This document shows, piece after piece, positions 24,731 to 32,763 of a stretch of DNA of 64,000 nt. Position numbers and translations under genes: made by a program. This stretch comes from Georgenia ruanii (lineage in GTDB: Bacteria; Actinomycetota; Actinomycetes; Actinomycetales; Actinomycetaceae): positions 311,089 to 375,088 of the forward strand of contig NZ_VUKE01000001.1 of NCBI RefSeq assembly GCF_009193175.1, written 5' to 3'. How positions within the stretch are numbered: the stretch's first letter is position 1; every line of letters begins with the position of its first letter. The notes under the pieces were generated by a model. It did not search any database. It was not told where the DNA came from and was given only the letters and a program-made list of their open reading frames with translations.

Positions 24731-27700
24731 ATGACCACCTACCTTCCCGCGCCCGGCCACGCCCCGAGCGTGATGCTCGAGCCCGGTGCCCACGCCCCCG
24801 CCGGGCACGACGCGGTGGTGCGCGTGCACCTGCGCAACCTCGCCAACGCCCCCCGGGACCTGGTCCTCACCCTGCTCGGGCTCGACGCCGAGTGGCTCCC
24901 CGGACCGGTGCGCAGCGGCGCCGTCGCCCCGGACGAGACGGTCACGGTGGAGCTGGGCGTGCGGGTGGGGGCCGGCGCGGTGCCGGGCAGCTACCCGTTC
25001 GCGCTGGCGATCGAGGCCCACGAGGTGGGCGCCGCCCGCCCGATGGCCCGCACCCTGGTGGACGGTGCGCTCGAGGTCGACCGCCCCAGCGAGGTGGTGC
25101 TCACCGTCGAGCCCGCGGAGTCCCGCGCCGTGCTGAGCCGCACGGTCAACGTGGTCCTGTCCAACTCCGGTGAGGAGCCCGTCCCGCTCGAGGTGAAGAC
25201 CACCACCGAGCGGGGCCTGCGGATGAGCGTGCCGGACGCGCTCACCGTGCCCGCGCGGGGGTCCGTCACGGTGGCCGCGAAGCTGTCGGTGCTGCGGCCC
25301 CAGATCCTCGGGCACAACAACCGGATGGCGTACACGCTCACCGCCCGCGGCCGGCAGGCGCCGGCGAGCTTCCGCGGCACCCTCACCGCCCGCCCGCTGC
25401 TGGGGTCCACCGGGCTAAAGATCGTCGCCGTCGTCGCCACGTTGGCGCTGTGGGTGGCCGGCCTGGGCCTGGGTGTGCCGTGGCTCTCGACCCAGTTCTC
25501 GGGTGACCAGGGCGAGGTGCTCGCTGAGGCGGGCCACGATCCGGCCGGCGGTGACGCCGCGGCAGAATCAGACGGCGGCGAGGACGACGGCGCTGGCGCG
25601 ACGGGCACGGCGGCCGACGGGGTGCGCATCGGCGGCGTCGTCGCCGGGACCGACCCGGCGGGGGTGCGCGTGGACATCGCCCCGGCGAGCGTCCTGGACC
25701 TGCAGACCGTACCGACGGCGCAGGAGGCCGGCGCCGCGCAGGCAGGGGCGGCGGAGGGCACCACCCGTGCGGCCGGCACGGCGGGCGGGACCTCCGGGGC
25801 CGATATCACCCTCGCAAGCGGCGCAGGCGCCGAGGGCCCGCCCAGCACCGGCCGGGGCGCCGGCATGCTCGGCATGAGCGTGCCCCTCCCGATCGCCGCG
25901 ACGGTGGACCGGAAGGACCCGGCCGGCAGGGGCCCGACGGGCAAGACCCCTGCGGGTGCGCTGCCGATCACCCGCACCGAGGCGCTCGACGCCGCCCGGA
26001 GCACCTCGACCCTGGAGGACGGCACCTGGGCCTTCGCGGGGATGTCGGCCACCACGAACTACCTCATCACGCTGTCCAAGCCGGGGTACCAGACGCAGCG
26101 GTTCCTGGTTTCTGGAGCCGAGGCGGCCGCCGCGGCCCTGGAGACCGAGCTCGTCGCCGGCGCGGGGCGGCTCGCCGGCACGGTCACCGGCCCGGCCGGT
26201 CCCGCCGGAGGGGTGGACATCACCATCACCGACGGCACCACCACGGTGACGACGTCGAGCAACACCACCGGCAACGTCGGTGCTTGGGCGGTGGACGGCC
26301 TCTCCACCCCGGCCACCTATCTCATCACCGCCTCGGGGGCTGGCCTCGGCGCCCAGGCCGCGCTCGTCACGCTCGGCGCGGGCGGGCAGGAGCGCGTGGA
26401 CCTCACGTTGAGCTCGTCGGTCACCACCCTGACCGGCAAGGTCACCGGCCCCGACTCCCTCGGCGCCGTCGGTGGCCTGGGCGGCGTCACCGTGACGGCC
26501 ACCGACGGCACCACGACCCGCACGGCGTCGACGGCCACCGGTGCGCTCGCCGGCACGTTCGTGCTCGCCGACCTGCCCGTCCCGGCGGCCTACACGATCA
26601 CGGTCAGCGCCGACGGGTACGCCTCGCAGAGCCGCGCGATGGAGCTGACGGCCGGCGCCGCCGCGACGGCTGACTTCCGGCTCGGGGTGTCCAGCGGCGT
26701 CGTCCAGGGCACGGTGCGCACACCCAACGGCACCGGGCTGGGTGGAGTCGGCCTCACGCTCAGCAACGGCGAGAACACCTACAAGACGATGAACGCCTCG
26801 GACAAGGTGGGCTCCTTCCGGCTCAACGGCGTGGCGCCCGGGGAGTACGTGCTGCAGGCGGAGCTGTTCGGCCACGTCACCGGCTTCGCCCCGGTGAAGG
26901 TAGAGGCCGGCGCGGCGGCGACGGCGGACCTCGTCCTCACCCCCATCCCCAACGACGGTCTCGAGCAGACGGGCCGGATCCAGGGACGGGTGTCCGACGC
27001 GACCACGAACGGGCAGATCACCTGCCCCTCGGACGTCGCCAACGAGGACTGCGTCATCACCGTCTCCCTCTCCGCGCAGGATGGCGAGGACGGCACACGT
27101 CGGGACATCACCGTCACGACCGCCCCGGACCTGGAGTACACGATTCCAGCGGCGGACGACACCGGCCTGCTGCCCGGCCTCTACACCTTGACGATCTCAG
27201 CGCCCGGGTACGAGAGCGGCACCGTAAACGTCCAGGTACCGATGGGTGAGACTGTTCAGGCCAACTCAGTGGCGCTGTACCGCTCGCCGTCGATCACTGG
27301 AACGATTTCCGCGCGGCTGGGAAGTGTGCCGACGAAGCCGGGCGAGGGGACCTGCGTCCTCGCGGTACCCGTTGCCGATACTTCGGGTGCAGCAGACTGT
27401 GTCACGGGCCAGGACGCACCGGGAAACCTCATCTGCACCGTCCAGACAACGGCGGGCACCCCTATCGCGCCAAGCGACACAGTTGCACGGTGCGCTCCGG
27501 TACAGACTGACGGCTCATATACCATCGAGCACCTCTCCGCCGGGGTGTACCAGGTCAGCGTGGAGACACCTGAGCCAGGACCGGAGCCCGGAGCCAGCAA
27601 GTACCTCAGGGTGTCCCCCGTCCAACTCACCCTCGAAGCGGGCGAAGTGCGCCGATACGACGCCACGCTCGACCGGCTGGGGCACCTCAATCTCACAGTC

Positions 27701-30700
27701 CTGCGCGACAGCGGCAACTCGGTCTTGGAACCGGCCAACGGAGCCCTCGTCACGGCCAAGGGGACAACGGAGAAGTCCGAAGCCACCGTCGTGGATGGCT
27801 TAGCGTCGTTTACGCAACTCGTCGCCGGAGAGTACACGATAACCGCCGACCTCGGCGGCCCCAAAAACTCCCTCACGGTTCACATCAGCAACAATCAGGA
27901 GATTTCCAGGCAGCTCGTCCTCACCTCTGGTGTCGCGGATTTCGAGGGGCAACTGTTCGCTGACCTCGGCGATTCCTCGCCGAACCCCCTCAAAGAGATG
28001 ACGATCAAGCTCACCGGAATCGTCAGCTACTCCGGGCTTGTGCCCATCCGGAGAGAGGTGACTGCAATCACCGATAAGTCCGGCCGGTTCTTCATCGACA
28101 CCAATGGCGACGGCCGCTACCTGACCGAGGCCGAGAACGACCCGCCGGTCACGGCGTTCGCCCTGATTAGTGATCAGATCAGCATCCACGTGCCGGCACA
28201 AGATGGCTACAAGGCCTATACCCAGACCGGGATATCCATCTCAAACCTGGGCGCAATCGAGATCGAGCCCGCTGGCCAACAGTTCACCGGCAACATCACT
28301 GCCGAACCCGCAGATCCCCACCTCGATTACAGCACGGTGGACTTTGTGGTCCAACACGCTCCAGTGGCCGCGGCCAACGCGCGGCTGGAGGCTACGAAAA
28401 ATGGACGGTTGGTGTGGCGCGACCCTTTACGTCAGGCCGCCGATGACACGGCCCCCGCGTCCGGCACCCTGATTCGTCCCGGGCACTACACGGTCGTTGC
28501 GACCCTATCCGGGTACTCCCCAATCACCTTCCCCATCGTGGTTGACGTTGGCGTGAAACCGCCGAGCGTAAACATCGCCCTGCCGAAGATCGCAAGCATC
28601 TCCGTCGCGGTGTTTGAGGTCGCCACGGATGAGAATCCGGGTGTGGTCATCGGTAGTATCGACGGGCGGACGAAGGTCAAGAACCCCGTCGTCACACTGA
28701 CACCGCCCGCCGGAATCGCAATCTCACCACCCGCCGAACTGGGCTCGAACACCGTACACTTCGGCCGGCTCGCGCCCGGCGAAGGGTACCGTTTGCGGAT
28801 CCAGGCGGCTGGGTACGCCTTTTACACAGAACCTTCTTTCGCGATCGAGCCGGGGGACAGCCATACGATCAATGTTGCCGTCACCAAGCTCGGCTGGATC
28901 CAGGGCACGGTCAAAGCAAGCAGCGGATCGAGCACCGCGCAGTCTGCGATTCCCGGCATCGAGGTGAGTGCCACCTCCGATCGCGGAAATTTCAGCGCCA
29001 TCACCGACTCCAACGGTGGGTTTACGATCGCAGGCTCCGCCTCGGAGCAGGGACTACTCGCGGGCGAATGGGCGGTATACGTCACCATTCCAGACGGCTA
29101 TACCACCTCGTGGGTGAATGGGAGGACGGTGAGCGTTGGCAATGGAAATAAAACACCACTCACGATCATCCTCGACCCTAAGGCGGTAAACATCCGGATT
29201 GAGGCCTGGGATTCGACCATTGCCAGCACAGTTGCCGGACTTACTGTGAAACTTCAACCCACTAGTGGCACGCCCCGCGAGCACCTTACGGAGGGTGTGG
29301 AGGGCGGCCGACACTTCTACGAGTTCCTCGATGTCCCACCTGGGTTCTACACGGTCCAGATCCTCGGGGAGAACTACAACCCGATCACCCAGGGCGTCAC
29401 TGTGCGAGTCAACGAATCGCCGCAGTATTTCACTGTACCGATCGCTGGTAGAGCAAACACCGTGTCCGGAACAGTCCTCGGGCAACAAGGAGGCGGTGTC
29501 CCGACGGCCGTTGTTGGAGCGAGCATTAAGCTCAGCACAGTCGGCCGAGCGGAGACCGTCGGCGGGGAGGTCTCAAGTGGCACAACTGACCAGGCAGGCG
29601 CATTCGAACTGACGAACGTCCCAGACGGCTCGTACGTCCTTGAGATCGCCAACACCGCGGTGTACGCCGGAACGACGCGATACTTCTCCGTCTCCGGCGG
29701 TCAGATCCTCGCGCTCGAGATCGTGCTCTTCACGGTCACTCACCAGGTCGTGGTCGACATTAACTCCGTCAACAAGTTCAACCTCACCGGTTCCGTGGTC
29801 ACCCTAAGCTCGGGAAATAAGAAGCTGGCAGCCCAGCCCGCGGTGTGGACCGGGTCCGGGTCGACGATCTACCGCGCCACGTTTACCCAGGTCGAGCCGG
29901 GAGACTGGACCGCGAAGGTTTCACTGCCGCCGGATCGGCTTGGCTTCGCTGAAAGTGCGCTCACCAGGACAATCCAAGTGGATGGCGAGCGAACTGCGGA
30001 TTCAGGCGAGGTTGGCGACGACCATGTGCAGATAGACATCGAAGAGGTTGGCCTTGCGCTCGCCGCCGTGGCGACCGATGGCGCCCCGACCGTCACGGTT
30101 ACTGCCACCCAGGGTTCTACGACCACGGCCGCTCTTGAGTTAATTGCTGGTGCGGGTGCGCGGACCGCATATCTGCCTCAGGATACCTACACCCTCACAG
30201 CGACGACGGAGAACGGATGGACGGTCAGCCCAGCGACCGAGCGGGTGGAAGCCACGGAAAAAAGCCATTCAGCGACGCTTTTCGTAAGCAAAGCAGCTGG
30301 AACGGCACCCTCGACATCGACATCCACCACAATCGACGTGGCGCCCAGTACGAAGATCACCATCGGTGAGACGACCAACGTCACCCTCACCGCGCGAGTA
30401 CGCGAGGACACCACCACCGCCGTCGTGACCACCGGCACGGTCACATTCCACCTGGGCGGCACTTGGCTCGGCACCAAGAACCTCGGCACCGACGGCCGGG
30501 CGACGCTCAGCCTCGACGCGACTGCACTAGCCCTGTGGCCGACCGGAACGTCAACGATCACCGCCACCTTCAACGGACACGGCACCTACTACAGCTCTGA
30601 CGTGACCACCACGGTGAAGGTGATCCGCACCGACGCGGTCCCGATCATCACAAGAACCACTATCAACGTGGCACCCAGTACGAAGATCACCCGCGGTGCG

Positions 30701-30964
30701 ACAACCAACGTCACCCTCACCGCGCGAGTACGCGAGGACACCACCAACGCCGTCGTGACCACCGGCACGGTCACATTCCACCTGGGCGGCACTTGGCTCG
30801 GCACCAAGAACCTCGGCACCGACGGCCGGGCAACGCTCAGCCTCGACGCGACTGCACTAGCCCTGTGGCCGACCGGAACCTCAACGATCACCGCCACCTT
30901 CAACGGACACGCCAACTACTACAGCTCTGACGTGACGGTAGAAGTCACCAATGAATCTCCCTAA
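24731..30964 (+). CDS. Third, giant paralogue: Ig-like head, one span, many beta-sandwich repeats, 2077 aa
   Basis: Starts at ATG 24731 (GCGCCCTCCC before it, no strong ribosome-binding site; coupling to the gene 11 bp upstream is likely). Two Ig-like domains (1-220), one span at about 226-250 (IVAVVATLALWVAGLGLGV), a low-complexity linker, then carboxypeptidase-regulatory-like repeats (GRLAGTVTGPAGPAGGV, ITGTISARLG, WIQGTVKASSG and others). The end carries two nearly identical Ig-like repeats of 110 residues. From about 27240 base composition and codon use shift to clearly lower GC. The protein would reach far from the membrane. Role in the eCIS is inferred from the shared operon. Confidence 0.8.
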   Translation: MTTYLPAPGHAPSVMLEPGAHAPAGHDAVVRVHLRNLANAPRDLVLTLLGLDAEWLPGPVRSGAVAPDETVTVELGVRVGAGAVPGSYPFALAIEAHEVGAARPMARTLVDGALEVDRPSEVVLTVEPAESRAVLSRTVNVVLSNSGEEPVPLEVKTTTERGLRMSVPDALTVPARGSVTVAAKLSVLRPQILGHNNRMAYTLTARGRQAPASFRGTLTARPLLGSTGLKIVAVVATLALWVAGLGLGVPWLSTQFSGDQGEVLAEAGHDPAGGDAAAESDGGEDDGAGATGTAADGVRIGGVVAGTDPAGVRVDIAPASVLDLQTVPTAQEAGAAQAGAAEGTTRAAGTAGGTSGADITLASGAGAEGPPSTGRGAGMLGMSVPLPIAATVDRKDPAGRGPTGKTPAGALPITRTEALDAARSTSTLEDGTWAFAGMSATTNYLITLSKPGYQTQRFLVSGAEAAAAALETELVAGAGRLAGTVTGPAGPAGGVDITITDGTTTVTTSSNTTGNVGAWAVDGLSTPATYLITASGAGLGAQAALVTLGAGGQERVDLTLSSSVTTLTGKVTGPDSLGAVGGLGGVTVTATDGTTTRTASTATGALAGTFVLADLPVPAAYTITVSADGYASQSRAMELTAGAAATADFRLGVSSGVVQGTVRTPNGTGLGGVGLTLSNGENTYKTMNASDKVGSFRLNGVAPGEYVLQAELFGHVTGFAPVKVEAGAAATADLVLTPIPNDGLEQTGRIQGRVSDATTNGQITCPSDVANEDCVITVSLSAQDGEDGTRRDITVTTAPDLEYTIPAADDTGLLPGLYTLTISAPGYESGTVNVQVPMGETVQANSVALYRSPSITGTISARLGSVPTKPGEGTCVLAVPVADTSGAADCVTGQDAPGNLICTVQTTAGTPIAPSDTVARCAPVQTDGSYTIEHLSAGVYQVSVETPEPGPEPGASKYLRVSPVQLTLEAGEVRRYDATLDRLGHLNLTVLRDSGNSVLEPANGALVTAKGTTEKSEATVVDGLASFTQLVAGEYTITADLGGPKNSLTVHISNNQEISRQLVLTSGVADFEGQLFADLGDSSPNPLKEMTIKLTGIVSYSGLVPIRREVTAITDKSGRFFIDTNGDGRYLTEAENDPPVTAFALISDQISIHVPAQDGYKAYTQTGISISNLGAIEIEPAGQQFTGNITAEPADPHLDYSTVDFVVQHAPVAAANARLEATKNGRLVWRDPLRQAADDTAPASGTLIRPGHYTVVATLSGYSPITFPIVVDVGVKPPSVNIALPKIASISVAVFEVATDENPGVVIGSIDGRTKVKNPVVTLTPPAGIAISPPAELGSNTVHFGRLAPGEGYRLRIQAAGYAFYTEPSFAIEPGDSHTINVAVTKLGWIQGTVKASSGSSTAQSAIPGIEVSATSDRGNFSAITDSNGGFTIAGSASEQGLLAGEWAVYVTIPDGYTTSWVNGRTVSVGNGNKTPLTIILDPKAVNIRIEAWDSTIASTVAGLTVKLQPTSGTPREHLTEGVEGGRHFYEFLDVPPGFYTVQILGENYNPITQGVTVRVNESPQYFTVPIAGRANTVSGTVLGQQGGGVPTAVVGASIKLSTVGRAETVGGEVSSGTTDQAGAFELTNVPDGSYVLEIANTAVYAGTTRYFSVSGGQILALEIVLFTVTHQVVVDINSVNKFNLTGSVVTLSSGNKKLAAQPAVWTGSGSTIYRATFTQVEPGDWTAKVSLPPDRLGFAESALTRTIQVDGERTADSGEVGDDHVQIDIEEVGLALAAVATDGAPTVTVTATQGSTTTAALELIAGAGARTAYLPQDTYTLTATTENGWTVSPATERVEATEKSHSATLFVSKAAGTAPSTSTSTTIDVAPSTKITIGETTNVTLTARVREDTTTAVVTTGTVTFHLGGTWLGTKNLGTDGRATLSLDATALALWPTGTSTITATFNGHGTYYSSDVTTTVKVIRTDAVPIITRTTINVAPSTKITRGATTNVTLTARVREDTTNAVVTTGTVTFHLGGTWLGTKNLGTDGRATLSLDATALALWPTGTSTITATFNGHANYYSSDVTVEVTNESP
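30336..30945 (+). repeat. Two 330-bp-spaced Ig-like repeats at the end of the giant gene
   Basis: CGCGCGAGTACGCGAGGACA occurs at 30391 and 30721 and the flanking DNA is almost identical for about 270 bp, each copy encoding TGTVTFHLGGTWLGTKNLG and TSTITATFNGH. Offset is exactly 110 codons. Confidence 0.88.
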
Positions 30965-31498
30965 TCCTGAGCCGGATCGCTTTAGCCCTGTTAGCCACAG
31001 TTCTGGGTGCCAGATTGATTGGCCTGGTTTTGCCTCGTTGGACGAACTCTTGCCCACAAGGTCACGCACGCAGTGCTTGTTCGCGTTGCCGGCGCCGATG
31101 AGGCGGGGACGCTGCATTTCACCCGTTCACGTGCTGCCATGCCGACGTCAAGGTCGTCAATATCCCCGCGCTCCGTCAGGTTGAACTCGGCGGTGCCCGA
31201 TCACCTGAAGACATACGCGCGCCCGCAGCTCGGGCTCAGATCCTCCCTGACGGACCGCCATATGAACGAGGGTTACGCATGGAGGCGCATGCTGGGGCGA
31301 TCTGTCGCGCGAGAGTATTGCGTGCCGTATTGAGACGCGTACCGGGCGTGGCGTACACCTGATGCATGGCAGATCGCGTGGGCGGTGACGTCCACGCGAG
31401 ATGCCGACGCCGATTTCGATGCCTCCTCCTTCGCGACTGCGGCCTGGACGCAGGCTCGTTCCGGGCAAGTCGACAGACTCGCGCACGGGATAGGTGCT
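30965..31498. other. Stretch between two converging eCIS operons, with a coding-like relic
   Basis: About 530 bp. No strong terminator hairpin was seen. A plus-strand frame is open from 31102 to the stop at 31360-31362 without a convincing start codon. Its second half (NIPALRQVELGGARSPEDI ... MEAHAGAICRARVLRAVL) looks protein-like, so a decayed gene is possible. The region has lower GC than the flanking operons, like the end of the giant gene. Confidence 0.4.
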
Positions 31499-32173
31499 TC
31501 AAAGCACGCTCGACAATCCCACCATCGCGGCGGCGATTGCCGCCGTCGCCACCAGCCACCACCACGGAAACAGCCGCTCCGGCGCGGGCAGCGGCGGCGG
31601 AGGCACTACCACGACCACCGGCTCGGGCATCGGCATCGGCATCGGCGCCGGCGGCACCGGGGGCTCCATGCTCGAGCCGCACCGCACGCACACCTCGGCG
31701 GCGGGCAGGTTGAGCTCGGCGCACACCGGGCACGGCGCGGTGGCGAGCACGGTGGTCCCGTAGGCGCCGGGCAGCCGGCGCCGTGCGTCCTCTCCCGCTG
31801 GGGTCGCCTCCCCCACCGGGTGCTCGGGCCGGGCCCAGAAGAGCGGGTAGTCGCAGCCCGGGCAGAAGTCCGTCGCGCTGCGCCGGGCGAGGTTCACGGT
31901 GGTCACCGTGCCGCACTCCGGGCACGCGAGCGTCGCCTCGGAAGCGCCGGCCACCCCCGGCACAGCGCCGCCGAGCGGCAGGGCCCGGGCGTCGGCCGGG
32001 GCGTCCGAGGGCAGCGGACCGGCCGCGCCCGCCATGAGGGCGGCGACGTCGGCCTCGGTCAGCACCTGGGTGTCCGCGGTGTCGGGGGAAACGACGGGCG
32101 GCGGCATAACCGGCACCAGCGGCGGCGCCGTCGGGGTCACGCCCGGCTCGGCGCCGGAGACGTCGGTGGTCAT
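31499..32173 (-). CDS. Zinc-ribbon, tail-anchored membrane protein, 224 aa
   Basis: ATG 32173 overlaps the upstream stop (ATGA). Residues 1-80 are disordered and proline/alanine-rich. Two Cys pairs follow: C-P-E-C-G / C-P-G-C (about 88-115) and C-P-V-C / C-V-R-C-G (about 150-172), i.e. two zinc ribbons. A run of proline/methionine repeats leads to a single C-terminal span (WWWLVATAAIAAAMVGL). The ribbons would face the cytoplasm and the C-terminus lie in the membrane. Last gene of the sheath operon, so it may dock or anchor the particle at the membrane (inference). Confidence 0.7.
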   Translation of the reverse strand: MTTDVSGAEPGVTPTAPPLVPVMPPPVVSPDTADTQVLTEADVAALMAGAAGPLPSDAPADARALPLGGAVPGVAGASEATLACPECGTVTTVNLARRSATDFCPGCDYPLFWARPEHPVGEATPAGEDARRRLPGAYGTTVLATAPCPVCAELNLPAAEVCVRCGSSMEPPVPPAPMPMPMPEPVVVVVPPPPLPAPERLFPWWWLVATAAIAAAMVGLSSVL

Positions 32174-32763
32174 CGCTGCTCCTCCCCGTACGGCCGCAGC
32201 TCCTCGCTCGGCGCGGCCACGGCCACGGCCACGGCCACCGGACGGTCGCCGTCCCCCGGCCACACCCTACGGCTCCCGACCCACAGCTCGGCGCGCACGT
32301 GCGCGGGCACCTCGTCCTGGACGAGGGCGACGAAGTCGGCCTCCTCGAGCACGCCGGTGGAGGTCACCTTCATCACCACCCAGGCGGTGTCCGCGGGCGC
32401 CTCGCCCTCGGCCCAGACCCCTCCCCCGTCGGTCACTGTGGCCGGGCCGCCGCTGAACAGCTCGAGGAACTCCTGCAGGCCCGCCGCGGTGCCCCGGCGG
32501 GCGAGGATGCGGGCCGCCCCCGCCACCAGCCGCCGCTGCACCTGCTCGGGCATGGCCGCGTCCACGCCGTCGAGCCCGATCCACTCCCCCAGCCAGCGCA
32601 GCATGGCCGGCGGGGTGATGGTCGGGTCGGCCAGGTGCGGCAGGTTCTCCGCGTGCGCCAGCAGGGTGTCGGCCTGGGCCTGGAAGATGGCGACGAACCG
32701 GGTGAAGAAGTCGTCGGTCAGCATCCCCGGCGGCAGCTGGCTGACCAGCCACTGCGGCCTCAC
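32170..32763 (-). CDS. Phage tail protein I-like baseplate protein, 197 aa
   Basis: GTG 32763 overlaps the baseplate J stop (GTGA) and the stop overlaps the next ATG. The sequence LPPGMLTDDFFTRFVAIFQAQADTLLAHAENLPHLADP, then MLRWLGEWIGLD and RRLVAGAARILARRGTAAGLQEFLELF is the characteristic pattern of tail protein I/gpI-like baseplate proteins in phage tails and eCIS. It is expected to sit beside baseplate J in the wedge. The C-terminal third is a beta-rich domain of unknown detail. Confidence 0.85.
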   Translation of the reverse strand: MRPQWLVSQLPPGMLTDDFFTRFVAIFQAQADTLLAHAENLPHLADPTITPPAMLRWLGEWIGLDGVDAAMPEQVQRRLVAGAARILARRGTAAGLQEFLELFSGGPATVTDGGGVWAEGEAPADTAWVVMKVTSTGVLEEADFVALVQDEVPAHVRAELWVGSRRVWPGDGDRPVAVAVAVAAPSEELRPYGEEQR

